Assembly: GCF_900188325.1 (NCBI RefSeq)
Contig: NZ_FZPD01000001.1
Location: 682,001-746,000 of the forward strand
Length of the DNA: 64,000 nt
Source: Ekhidna lutea
Lineage (GTDB): Bacteria > Bacteroidota > Bacteroidia > Cytophagales > Cyclobacteriaceae
Direction of reading: 5' to 3'
Below are positions 19,401-27,682 of this stretch, in pieces. Under the pieces are notes generated by a model. That model was not told the DNA's origin and ran no database searches. It saw only the letters and a program-made list of their open reading frames with translations. Positions within the stretch are counted from its first letter, which is position 1, and every line of letters begins with the position of its first letter. The translations under genes and the position numbers were made by a program.

Positions 19401-20273
19401 ATGAGAGAAGAAAAGAAAATAGATTTTATGATAGTTGGTGCTCATAAAGCGGGCACTTCTTCTTTATTTCAATACCTATTAGAGCACCCACAGCTAGCCG
19501 GACATAAGTCATCTGAGTTTGTCTATTTTCTGAGAGATGATATTTACAAAAATGGACTTTCAAAATCATTTAAGTTATTCTCAAACCCAGATACTCAATA
19601 TGTGATTGCTAAATGTGCTGGTCAGATGTATTCTCAGGAAGCAATGAAGAGATTGTATGAACACAACCCCGAAGTAAAACTTATTATGCTCCTTAGAAAT
19701 CCCGTTGATAGAGCTTATTCAGCATTCTGGTTTAATATAAGCACTGGAAGAGAATCAAAAAATGACTTTCTTGAGGCATTTAATACACCGCCTGATAGTT
19801 TTGAAGATCCAATTCTAAGGCGTGAATGTGATTATCTTGGAAGAGGATTGTATTTTCATCATTTAAAAAATATTCTAAAATATTTTCCAATGGAAAATAT
19901 TCATATAGGGTTCTTCGATGACTTTAAATCAGATACTAAATCTTATCTTCAAGATGTAATCCATTTTATGAACCTGGAAATCTATAATGAAATGGATACG
20001 TCAATTGTGCATAATAGTAAGTCAGGAGTAAGGTCAAAAACACTCGCTAAATTGATCAGGCCCGGTCAAAAAAAAATGATAACACACTTGTTTCCTGATA
20101 ATCTAAAAAGAAGTCTCAAAAAGCATTTGAGAAAAATTAATGAGACCAAACTAAATGCACCACCCTTGGATACGCATCTTCGCGAAAGACTCATTAGATT
20201 TTATTTAGAAGATATAATAAGTTTGGAAAACCTACTAAACAAGAAGCTCGACATTTGGAAAGGTAATTATTGA
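19401..20273 (+). CDS. PAPS-dependent sulfotransferase (heparan-sulfotransferase-like)
   Basis: This 290-residue sulfotransferase has the 5'-phosphosulfate loop IVGAHKAGTSSLFQYL (about residues 11-26, where the family usually has PKAGTT) and the 3'-phosphate motif MLLRNPVDRAYSAFW near residue 95. The GRGLYFHHLKNILKYFP region is typical of the Sulfotransfer_1 branch related to heparan sulfate sulfotransferases. It would transfer sulfate from PAPS, supplied by the cys genes upstream, to a sugar hydroxyl or amine, probably on a cytoplasmic lipid-linked intermediate. It begins directly after the wzx stop. Confidence 0.92.
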   Translation: MREEKKIDFMIVGAHKAGTSSLFQYLLEHPQLAGHKSSEFVYFLRDDIYKNGLSKSFKLFSNPDTQYVIAKCAGQMYSQEAMKRLYEHNPEVKLIMLLRNPVDRAYSAFWFNISTGRESKNDFLEAFNTPPDSFEDPILRRECDYLGRGLYFHHLKNILKYFPMENIHIGFFDDFKSDTKSYLQDVIHFMNLEIYNEMDTSIVHNSKSGVRSKTLAKLIRPGQKKMITHLFPDNLKRSLKKHLRKINETKLNAPPLDTHLRERLIRFYLEDIISLENLLNKKLDIWKGNY

Positions 20274-20274
20274 T

Positions 20275-21150
20275 ATGGACCTTAAGAAGTTAGGAAGTAA
20301 GATTCAGCCGTATGCAAATAAATTGCCTTCGCCATTGCTATTGATTTATTTAAAAATTGCTTCAATTAGCCGGAAAGCATATTATAAGAATGAAAGTAAG
20401 CTGATTAATGGAAAACTTGAAATCAAATCGGAAAAGCAATCAGTTATATTTTTCACAATACATAAATGCGCATCTACATTTTTGAATAATCAGTTTAACG
20501 AATTGCTCAAGAATACTGATTATACAATGATTAATACAAGTTCTTATTTCACGAAAGAACAGCGAGATTATTATTATAGTGATAGCTCCAAAATCAAGTC
20601 GCTCTTTAAGCCAAAGGGTATTTGGTACGGGCCATATAGGTTTTTCATTGATGTCCCCAACTTAAATCATTATAAAGTAATACTTATCTTGAGAGATCCG
20701 AGAGATGTTTTGACTTCTTATTACTTCACAGCGGCATTTAATCATCCAATCTCCGATAAGGCTGTGATTGAAGAGAGAAAGGAAGCTCAAGCTCTCAATA
20801 TTGATGAGTATGTTATTAAGAAATCTGAGCTTTTTTATCAAAGATATTTTGATTATCTCCAAAAAGTAAAACCACTTCAAAATGTTCTTTTACTGAAGTA
20901 TGAGGACATGATAGTTGATTATAATACATTCCTTTCAGAAATTTCAGATTTTGTAGGAATGGATGAAAATGAAAAAATTCATGAATTAGTGGGTAAATCA
21001 TCATTTAAGGTAGATAAAGAAGACCCTAATTCATTTATAAGAAACATCAAGGCTGGAGATCATAAGGAGAAGTTGAAGCCTGAAACCATTTCTTTTTTGA
21101 ATAAAAAATTCGCTAAAATTTTAGAGGGTTTCAACTATCCTATATCATGA
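20275..21150 (+). CDS. PAPS-dependent sulfotransferase (Sulfotransfer_1 type)
   Basis: This 291-residue protein carries a PSB-loop-like VIFFTIHKCASTFLN near residue 60 and the 3'-phosphate motif LRDPRDVLTSYYF near residue 140. Both line up with PAPS contacts in cytosolic-type sulfotransferases. The C-terminal LKYEDMIVDYNTFLSEISDFVG segment is also characteristic. It is separated by one base from the preceding sulfotransferase and overlaps the next by 4 bp, so three sulfotransferases are read in tandem. The acceptor position is unknown. Confidence 0.88.
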   Translation: MDLKKLGSKIQPYANKLPSPLLLIYLKIASISRKAYYKNESKLINGKLEIKSEKQSVIFFTIHKCASTFLNNQFNELLKNTDYTMINTSSYFTKEQRDYYYSDSSKIKSLFKPKGIWYGPYRFFIDVPNLNHYKVILILRDPRDVLTSYYFTAAFNHPISDKAVIEERKEAQALNIDEYVIKKSELFYQRYFDYLQKVKPLQNVLLLKYEDMIVDYNTFLSEISDFVGMDENEKIHELVGKSSFKVDKEDPNSFIRNIKAGDHKEKLKPETISFLNKKFAKILEGFNYPIS

Positions 21151-21854
21151 ACTATAAAAATTTAAAATGGTATGTTTCCAACAGACTGTCGGAATTTGCA
21201 TCCATCTATCACCTTTTAGTAAGCATACTTCTACGTAATGATGGAGAGATTGAGAAGAATTCATCAATTGTAATTGAAGGTTTCCCTCGTTCTGCAAATA
21301 CATTTTCTTATTGGGCATTTCGGTTTTCACAAGAAAACTTTGAGGAAATGCATGTAGCACATCATCGACATAAAATTTCTCAAATAATCCTTGGAGTAAA
21401 GAGAGGGTTACCTGTAATTGTTTTGATAAGAAACCCAGAGGATGCAATAGCTTCTTTAAAAATTCGTCACCCTGAATTTACCTATCGGACTATGCTAAAA
21501 GTTTATATTTTCTATTATTCCAAAGTAATTGAACTAAAAAACAATGTCATCATTGCGGATTTTGATCAGGTAATAAATAACTACTCATCTATCTTGGAGC
21601 AGGTGAATAGAAAATTCGGGACTAATTTTTCGATGTTTGAGGCAACTCCTGAAAATTTAAAGAAGATAAAGGAAACTATAAGCCAATTGGATGACGTGAC
21701 AAGGGATCCTACTAAGTTTTCCTCACGGGTAGCGCTACCAAACGATGAGAGAAAAGGATACAAAGAGCAAATTCTTAAAGAGATAAATTCTAATTCTGCT
21801 TTACTAAAAAAAGCCAAAGACATCTATCACAACCTTACGAATCAACTGCCATAA
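21147..21854 (+). CDS. Probable small sulfotransferase
   Basis: This 235-residue protein shows IEGFPRSANTFSYWAF (about 44-59) in the position of the PAPS 5'-loop and VLIRNPEDAIASLKIRH near residue 91 in the position of the 3'-phosphate motif. Family members commonly read FPRSGT at the first site; here a Ser-Ala-Asn replaces the usual Ser-Gly-Thr. It is shorter than its two upstream neighbours but appears complete, with a start overlapping the previous stop by 4 bp. Sulfotransferase is the best reading, but the substrate is unknown. Confidence 0.75.
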   Translation: MNYKNLKWYVSNRLSEFASIYHLLVSILLRNDGEIEKNSSIVIEGFPRSANTFSYWAFRFSQENFEEMHVAHHRHKISQIILGVKRGLPVIVLIRNPEDAIASLKIRHPEFTYRTMLKVYIFYYSKVIELKNNVIIADFDQVINNYSSILEQVNRKFGTNFSMFEATPENLKKIKETISQLDDVTRDPTKFSSRVALPNDERKGYKEQILKEINSNSALLKKAKDIYHNLTNQLP

Positions 21855-21857
21855 TTA

Positions 21858-22955
21858 ATGAGTAAAGTCTTAATAGATGGGTTAATTATAAGGAAAGAAT
21901 TGGGAGGAATAAAAGTATACCTTCAGAAGGTTCTTGAATATCTTCCACAAGAGAAAAAACCTAACTTCATACTAATTACAAGTAACGATAATAAACATCT
22001 TTTTAGTCGGTTTGATATTGAAAAATTCAACATTCCAATCAGTGCAACCAACCCTATTGTACGAATTTTTTTGCAACAAATAATCGTCCCTTTAATCGTA
22101 CTATTTAAGCGTATTGATGTCTTATATCAACCTGTTGACATAATATCTTTATTGGCACCTTGTAAGCAATTGACTTGTATACACAGCAATCATATTAATT
22201 CAATTTTAGGTGAATATGGAAAAATTAAAAAAACATATGTTCTGACGTTCTTTAAGTGGACAATTAAAAGAGCACATAGAATCATTACAATATCAGACTA
22301 TGTAAAGGATGAAACAATCAGAATTTTTGGGTTCGGTGAAGAAAAAATGAAAACTATTTACCATGGAGGAGGACTTGTAGAAGATCATCAAAATTGGGCT
22401 GGAACTATTAGTGAAAATCACTTTCTTTTTACAGGCACATTATTCAACCACAAAAATGTAGATAAGTTGATCGATGCGTATGCTTTAGCATTAGATAAAC
22501 AACCCTCATTACCAGAGTTGCACATTGTTGGAGCCGATTTTGAAGGAAACTTAAATAAGTATAAACATCGTGTAGAAGATCTGGGATGCTCGAAGAATGT
22601 TGTTTTTTTTGGACGGATAAATGACGATGAACTCCTCGAGCAAATATTCACAGCTCTGGCAATTGTCTACCCCTCTTCCATAGAAGGATTTGGATTGCCA
22701 TTGGTTGAAGCTATGCATGCACGAAAACCCCTTATTTGTTCAAACGAAACATCAATTCCCGAAGTTGCTGGAGATGCTGCTATTATCACCAATGTTTACG
22801 ACAGAGATATTTTTTCAAATGATTTAATAAGACTTTTTGATGATAAGAGCCTTAGGGCTGAGCTAATTGAAAAGTCTATTGAACGAGGGAAGAAGTTCAA
22901 TTGGAATAATACAGTTAGGGAAACTATAAAGGAAATAGAGAAACTGTCTAAGTAG
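21858..22955 (+). CDS. Glycosyltransferase family 4-type (GT-B fold)
   Basis: This 365-residue GT-B glycosyltransferase has a C-terminal donor-binding domain with FTGTLFNHKNVDKLIDAY near residue 192 and the EX7E signature in YPSSIEGFGLPLVEAMHARKP near residue 275, followed by SNETSIPEVAGDAA. The RAHRIITISDYVKDE region around residue 145 is typical of mannosyl/rhamnosyl-type GT4 enzymes. It would act in the cytoplasm to build the repeat unit. Sugar specificity cannot be read from the sequence. Confidence 0.9.
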   Translation: MSKVLIDGLIIRKELGGIKVYLQKVLEYLPQEKKPNFILITSNDNKHLFSRFDIEKFNIPISATNPIVRIFLQQIIVPLIVLFKRIDVLYQPVDIISLLAPCKQLTCIHSNHINSILGEYGKIKKTYVLTFFKWTIKRAHRIITISDYVKDETIRIFGFGEEKMKTIYHGGGLVEDHQNWAGTISENHFLFTGTLFNHKNVDKLIDAYALALDKQPSLPELHIVGADFEGNLNKYKHRVEDLGCSKNVVFFGRINDDELLEQIFTALAIVYPSSIEGFGLPLVEAMHARKPLICSNETSIPEVAGDAAIITNVYDRDIFSNDLIRLFDDKSLRAELIEKSIERGKKFNWNNTVRETIKEIEKLSK

Positions 22956-22981
22956 CTTTTAAATTATTAAATGAAAATTTC

Positions 22982-24064
22982 ATGTATTATGTGAAAAAGA
23001 TAAGTCAACTTTTATTTCCGAGAGACCATTTTCCAGATCACTTTCGTTCACTTGACGGCTTAAGGGGATTTGCTCTTGTTATCGTCTTGCTAAGTCATAG
23101 TTCCAGGTTCGGCTTACAAGAATCAATTAATTTAGAGCATACCGGATTCATGGCCCTTTACTTGTTTTTTGTTTTAAGTAGTTATCTTCTGGACCGCCAG
23201 ATTATCTCATCACTGATTCGAAAACGAGTTTCTCACAGGTATTGGCTCAATTACGCGCTAAGAAGGTTTTTACGAATTTACCCTGTATATGTCCTAGCCC
23301 TGCTACTTAATGAGTACTTAAGCAGACAGGGTAATGATATTGCTATTTTTCTAGCTCCAGGAGAGTTACTGAATCATTTATTGCTTCAGCAAGGAAATGT
23401 AGTGTTCTGGAGTATTCCGGTTGAGTTTACATATTATATTTTATCACCTTTTCTGATGCTATTTTTTCATTATATCGTTAAATGGAAACATAAGCAAATT
23501 CTATTGGTGATCCTGTCGTTGAGCTTATTATCCGTTCTATCAAACTTCCTAATTGATTATGGCAGAACTTCCGTATTTAAATATTTATCAATCTTTTTAG
23601 CTGGCTCTTATATTGCTTACCTCGATTTATTTTATCAGGAAGATGTTAAAAGAATTATATTGAATAATAGAACAGGGATATTTGTTTTTTGTATTCTATC
23701 GGTTATAATGTGTGTTTTAATGGTCCCCACAGTTTTCAACTCAATTGCTGGGACATCTATTAATTCTTTTAATCACCCTGTCATCTTTATGCCGGTAGCT
23801 ATTATGTGGTCCTGCTTGCTGTTGTTGTGTAGAAATAAATTCAGCTTTATAACAAGAATTTTTGAATTAAAATGGTTAAGACTTCTAGGGATCATTAGTT
23901 ATTCAGTTTACTTGTTTCATGTCCCATTTTTTAATTTTTTTAGCAATGGGTCTTCGGGAGATCTCCTAAATTTCATTCTTGCAATAACTAGTGTATGTGG
24001 TTTAGGCATTATGCTGTTTTTCTTTTTTGAACGTCATTTAGCAAAAATTAGAATCAAGACATGA
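22982..24064 (+). CDS. Acyltransferase family 3 membrane protein
   Basis: This 360-residue integral membrane protein has about ten hydrophobic segments. It starts with the family signature FRSLDGLRGFALVIVLLSH at about 21-39, including the conserved Arg and a His at the end of the first helix. WSIPVEFTYYILSPF near residue 142 is the second conserved site. Such proteins O-acetylate or otherwise acylate surface polysaccharides. It follows a GT4 gene by 26 bp and overlaps the next sulfotransferase by 4 bp. Confidence 0.9.
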   Translation: MYYVKKISQLLFPRDHFPDHFRSLDGLRGFALVIVLLSHSSRFGLQESINLEHTGFMALYLFFVLSSYLLDRQIISSLIRKRVSHRYWLNYALRRFLRIYPVYVLALLLNEYLSRQGNDIAIFLAPGELLNHLLLQQGNVVFWSIPVEFTYYILSPFLMLFFHYIVKWKHKQILLVILSLSLLSVLSNFLIDYGRTSVFKYLSIFLAGSYIAYLDLFYQEDVKRIILNNRTGIFVFCILSVIMCVLMVPTVFNSIAGTSINSFNHPVIFMPVAIMWSCLLLLCRNKFSFITRIFELKWLRLLGIISYSVYLFHVPFFNFFSNGSSGDLLNFILAITSVCGLGIMLFFFFERHLAKIRIKT

Positions 24065-24702
24065 TACTTTCACATAAACATAAATTTATTTTTTTTTCTT
24101 TTCCTAAGACCGGCTCGGAAAGTGTACGGGCCCTACTTAAGGAATTTAATGAGGCAGATGTCAGGGTTTACAAGGAAATTGATGAGAAAAACCCATTCTA
24201 TAGTCATATTTCGCCCATCGAAACATTAAGTATCTTCAATAGTAATGGATGGGATTATAGTGATTACTACAAATTTATGATTGTAAGAAACCCATGGAAA
24301 AGATTAGTTTCCTTATACGAGATGATATACAATCATGGTGTTAAAAAATTATTCAGACCTTCTTTTAATAACTGGTTACAAACCATAGATAATAAAGGTC
24401 AGGGTGGTGGAGGAAAAGACTACATGAGGTGGAGAAAGTATGGAACTTACAGCTTGCCTTATTATGCAATGAGGAAGGGAGATTTATTAGTAGATAAAGT
24501 AATTAAACTAGAGAATATCGATAGTGGAATTCGAGAGATATTTGACAAACTTGAAATAGAATTAAGCCAAGAGGTTCCAAAAATTAACCGTCGAAAAAAA
24601 ACAAAAGAATCCTATAAATTTTATTATAATAATGATTCAATAGAGCGAGTGTACAAGCTTTATGAATATGAAATTGAGCACTTTAAATATACTTTTGATT
24701 GA
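24061..24702 (+). CDS. Sulfotransferase family 2 protein (chondroitin/HNK-1 type)
   Basis: The 213-residue protein starts with a short hydrophobic strand and KFIFFSFPKTGSESVRALL (about 8-26), which is the PAPS 5'-loop of the Sulfotransfer_2 family. MIVRNPWKRLVSLYEMIYNHG near residue 78 is the 3'-phosphate site. This subtype is distinct from the Sulfotransfer_1 genes just upstream and resembles enzymes acting on GalNAc or uronic acid in animals. It overlaps the acyltransferase stop by 4 bp. A 0.5-kb decayed stretch follows. Confidence 0.9.
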   Translation: MILSHKHKFIFFSFPKTGSESVRALLKEFNEADVRVYKEIDEKNPFYSHISPIETLSIFNSNGWDYSDYYKFMIVRNPWKRLVSLYEMIYNHGVKKLFRPSFNNWLQTIDNKGQGGGGKDYMRWRKYGTYSLPYYAMRKGDLLVDKVIKLENIDSGIREIFDKLEIELSQEVPKINRRKKTKESYKFYYNNDSIERVYKLYEYEIEHFKYTFD

Positions 24703-25213
24703 AAAAGATTAATTAAAAGATCATTCTTGAATGATTTTACGCCCCTATCCAAATTGAGTATAGAATTCTAGAGAACCTACTGTTGAGAAACTAAAATTAT
24801 TTAGCTCAGGACCAGTTTGATGAATCATTTGTTATAAAGCCAGATGCGAAAATTAATTTTTTAATAAAACCACTCCATCTTTGAAGTCAGCAAGTGAAAA
24901 AAGAGCTTTTGGATAAGGTGAGAAATTTTAAAAAAAAATATTGAAGGGAAAGTGTAAAAGCACAGTAAGTTTTTTTTAATTGAGAGGCACAAAGAAAACT
25001 TTCACTAAGTTATATTGCGATTATATTTTATTCGCCAAAATGGAAAACCTAACTTCTGATAAACGGGTGGTGCAGGATTTATTTGAATTCACCGGTTTAT
25101 CTTATTCAAAAAATAACATTGATAACTCATTCGCAAAATTGGATAGGGGACGTATACGTGACTCTGGTAAACCTTCTATTCATGATAGAAAAATCGAAAA
25201 ACTACTAGCCTAA
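24703..25213 (+). pseudogene. Degraded sulfotransferase remnant
   Basis: This is the only stretch of more than 300 bases in the cluster without an intact gene. From 24980 an open frame with no good start encodes 77 residues. It contains YCDYILFAKMENLTS followed by VVQDLFEFTGLSYSKNN and RIRDSGKPSIHDRKIEKLL, which resembles the C-terminal part of sulfotransferases (the YEDL, then FLGL pattern). Upstream, 24703-24979 has protein-like pieces such as AQDQFDESFVIKP broken by stops and frame changes, with no PAPS-binding loop. I read it as a decayed sixth sulfotransferase. A short functional gene at 24980 is less likely. Confidence 0.5.
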
Positions 25214-25226
25214 AGGATATTTTTTT

Positions 25227-26465
25227 GTGAAAATCATAGTTAGTAGCCTATATTTTTATACAGATCATTCTGGGATAGCACTTTATGCAACTGATTTTGC
25301 AAAGTATGCCCAAGAAGAAGGTCATGATGTAAAAGTTATTACGGGCTTCCCATTTTATCCCAACTGGAAAAAAAGAAAAGAAGATCGAAGAAGATTTTTT
25401 AGAATAGATAATCTAGGCAGCATAAAAATCTATAGAGGATACACCTACGTCCCGCCAAAGCCTTCTACTTTAAGTAGATTGATTCAAGAATTTTTCATGT
25501 TATTTTTTTCAATAATCAATTATCTAAGGGTTGGTAAACATGACTTAATTGTGGTTTTTTCTACCCCAGTGTCATTTGGCTTTCTGGGTGTTGTAATGAA
25601 ATGGCTTTATAGAAGTAAGTTGATCATCAATGTTCAGGATTTTCAGGTTGAAGCCGCAAGCAGCTTAAAAATGGTCAAAGGATCATTCTTTGTTGATTTA
25701 CTAAAAAAAATTGAAGGGTTTAGTTACAAGCATGCAGACTTTGTTAGCACCATTTCGCGTAGCATGATCAATGTCCTTAAAGAGAAGCATGTTCCACAGG
25801 AAAAGATTCTCTTTTGGCCTAATTGGATTAATCTGAATGAAATCGATAGTTTGAAAATTGAAAATGGCACATTCCGTAAAAGATACGATGTGTGTGATGA
25901 GGATATAATTATTGGCTATGCGGGTAATATTGGACTTAAACAAGGCCTGGAAGTAATGGTGGATTTAGCAAATGAATTTTTAGAAACACCATGTTTAAGG
26001 TTTTATATAATAGGTGAGGGAGCAGGGCTTGAAGGTCTTAAGGATTATTATCAAAAAACTCAACCAAAAAACATAACATTCCTGCCATTCTTAAAAACCA
26101 TAGAGTATAAAGAATTCTTGGTTGATAGTGATGTCATATTTGTGTCGCAAAAGAAAACGAATAAGGATATTTACTTCCCATCTAAATTGTTAGAGATAAT
26201 GGCCATGAGTAAAACAATCCTGCTCAATGCTGATAAAGATTCGGAATTATACAAAGTCCTGAAGGATAATAATCTTGCTTATGTTACGGACTACAAAGAT
26301 CTTTCGGCACTGAAAGAAGCAACTAAAACACTAATAAATCAACCTGGATTGAAAGCCACTTTTGGAGAAAATGCTCGATCCTTTGTCACCCAATATGATC
26401 GAAAAAACATTTTGGGAAAGATTATTAATCAAATAAATAATGAAAAAACTAATAGTAACAGGTAG
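25227..26465 (+). CDS. WbuB-like glycosyltransferase (GT4)
   Basis: This 412-residue GT-B glycosyltransferase starts with GTG after AAAGGA. The N-terminus ([20 protein letters not shown]) and the [19 protein letters not shown] segment match the WbuB-type group in O-antigen and colanic-acid-like loci. [20 protein letters not shown] near residue 230 and [22 protein letters not shown] near residue 308 form the donor site. It follows the decayed region and overlaps the next gene by 26 bp. The sugar donor is not deducible. Confidence 0.88.
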   Translation: MKIIVSSLYFYTDHSGIALYATDFAKYAQEEGHDVKVITGFPFYPNWKKRKEDRRRFFRIDNLGSIKIYRGYTYVPPKPSTLSRLIQEFFMLFFSIINYLRVGKHDLIVVFSTPVSFGFLGVVMKWLYRSKLIINVQDFQVEAASSLKMVKGSFFVDLLKKIEGFSYKHADFVSTISRSMINVLKEKHVPQEKILFWPNWINLNEIDSLKIENGTFRKRYDVCDEDIIIGYAGNIGLKQGLEVMVDLANEFLETPCLRFYIIGEGAGLEGLKDYYQKTQPKNITFLPFLKTIEYKEFLVDSDVIFVSQKKTNKDIYFPSKLLEIMAMSKTILLNADKDSELYKVLKDNNLAYVTDYKDLSALKEATKTLINQPGLKATFGENARSFVTQYDRKNILGKIINQINNEKTNSNR

Positions 26466-27495
26466 TGGAGGTCTTATAGGAAGTGAAGTTGTTGCATATT
26501 TCGCTAAGAGTGGATGGAAAGTAATAGGTATTGACAATAACATGAGGGCCGATTTTTTTGGGCCGAGTGGTGATACTACCTGGAACATTAAGCGTCTCAG
26601 TGAAGAGTTAAATTTATTTGAGAGCTATAATGTTGATATTAGAGATAGAGAAAAGATCGCTTCTTTCATTAAAGAAACTAAGCCAGATGCAATTGTTCAT
26701 GCAGCAGCTCAGCCGAGTCACGATCTAGCAGCTTCAAGACCATATGATGATTTTGATGTTAATGCTGTTGGAACATTAAATATGCTTGAAGGTACTCGCA
26801 AGTATTCAAATGAAACCCCTTTCGTCCACCTTTCTACCAATAAAGTTTACGGTGATGCTCCGAATAACCTTAATTTAGAAGAACAAAGGACCAGATGGGA
26901 TTATGCCGACCAGGAGTATTATAACGGCATCAAGGAAACTTTTTCAATAGACCAATCAAAGCATTCTCTTTTCGGAGCGTCAAAAGTAGCAGCTGATGTG
27001 ATGGTGCAAGAATATGGAAGGTATTTTGATATGCCGACATGTTGTTTGAGAGGTGGTTGCTTAACCGGTCCAAATCATAGTGGTGTTGAACTTCACGGAT
27101 TTTTGAGTTACCTTATAAAATGTAATATTATTGGTAAAAAGTATACCATATTTGGCTATAAAGGCAAGCAAGTTAGGGATAACATACATTCGTATGATGT
27201 GGCATCTTTTATAGATTTTTTTATTAGTTCTCCTCGAGTAGCTCAGGTTTACAATCTTGGTGGAGGACGGGAGAATTCAGTTTCAATCCTCGAGGCTTTT
27301 GAATTAATTTCATCTATAACCGGAAAAGAAATGGTTTATGAGTACTCAGAATCAAACCGAATAGGAGATCATATATGCTATATTTCAGATCTTTCTAAAA
27401 TGAAAAATCACTACCCAGGCTGGGAAATCACAAAAGACCTTAACACTGTCTTTCATGAAATACATAATTCTTGGTTAGAAAGAATTAACTTATGA
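26440..27495 (+). CDS. NAD-dependent sugar epimerase, CDP-paratose 2-epimerase-like, Phe at catalytic Tyr
   Basis: This is an extended SDR of 351 residues with [11 protein letters not shown] at the N-terminus, [19 protein letters not shown] near residue 87 and [13 protein letters not shown] near residue 128, features shared with CDP-paratose/tyvelose 2-epimerases. At the YxxxK site the sequence is [10 protein letters not shown], with a TTC codon giving Phe where the general-base Tyr is expected; the Lys is kept. [20 protein letters not shown] follows. It overlaps the upstream glycosyltransferase by 26 bp and is followed by the largest clean gap in the cluster. The substrate is unknown. Confidence 0.8.
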   Translation: MKKLIVTGSGGLIGSEVVAYFAKSGWKVIGIDNNMRADFFGPSGDTTWNIKRLSEELNLFESYNVDIRDREKIASFIKETKPDAIVHAAAQPSHDLAASRPYDDFDVNAVGTLNMLEGTRKYSNETPFVHLSTNKVYGDAPNNLNLEEQRTRWDYADQEYYNGIKETFSIDQSKHSLFGASKVAADVMVQEYGRYFDMPTCCLRGGCLTGPNHSGVELHGFLSYLIKCNIIGKKYTIFGYKGKQVRDNIHSYDVASFIDFFISSPRVAQVYNLGGGRENSVSILEAFELISSITGKEMVYEYSESNRIGDHICYISDLSKMKNHYPGWEITKDLNTVFHEIHNSWLERINL

Positions 27496-27682
27496 ATGCA
27501 AATCAGAATTCTGAAGTTCTAGCTTAGGAATTAGAGAAATTAATGGTCTTGTAATGGAGAGATTCACCAGAGATAAGGGCTTTCTACTATTGTCGAATGA
27601 TTTATTAAGTACCATTCTTACTAGAAAGTCAACTTATTAAATGCATCCTTTATAGTTTTGCCGTTTCATAAGAACGACCAGT
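27496..27682. other. Intergenic region upstream of the second export module
   Basis: These 187 bases are the longest undecayed gap in the cluster. They contain a perfect TAnnTTTG box at 27653-27660 and a loose inverted repeat (CTTTCTA/TAGAAAG, about 27580-27627) with a long loop. The stretch begins with a very short open frame ([11 protein letters not shown]) after the epimerase stop that may be gene debris. I infer a promoter region for the second Wza/Wzz module. Confidence 0.5.
27653..27660 (+). promoter_or_regulatory. Candidate -7 promoter element for the second export module
   Basis: TAGTTTTG is an exact TAnnTTTG match 22 bases before the ATG of the second SLBB exporter, so the leader would be about 15 bases. 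It lies in a real gap after a gene cassette boundary. No clear -33 TTG is seen; a TTA lies near the expected distance. Confidence 0.45.

Noticed and set aside
24980-25213. A small intact gene of 77 codons
   Set aside because: It has only a TTG start without a ribosome site, no PAPS-binding loop, and looks like the tail end of a sulfotransferase. It is listed as a pseudogene.
27580-27627. Possible terminator or operator hairpin (CTTTCTA/TAGAAAG)
   Set aside because: The arms are only seven AT-rich bases, the loop is over 30 bases and no T-run follows, so chance explains it.
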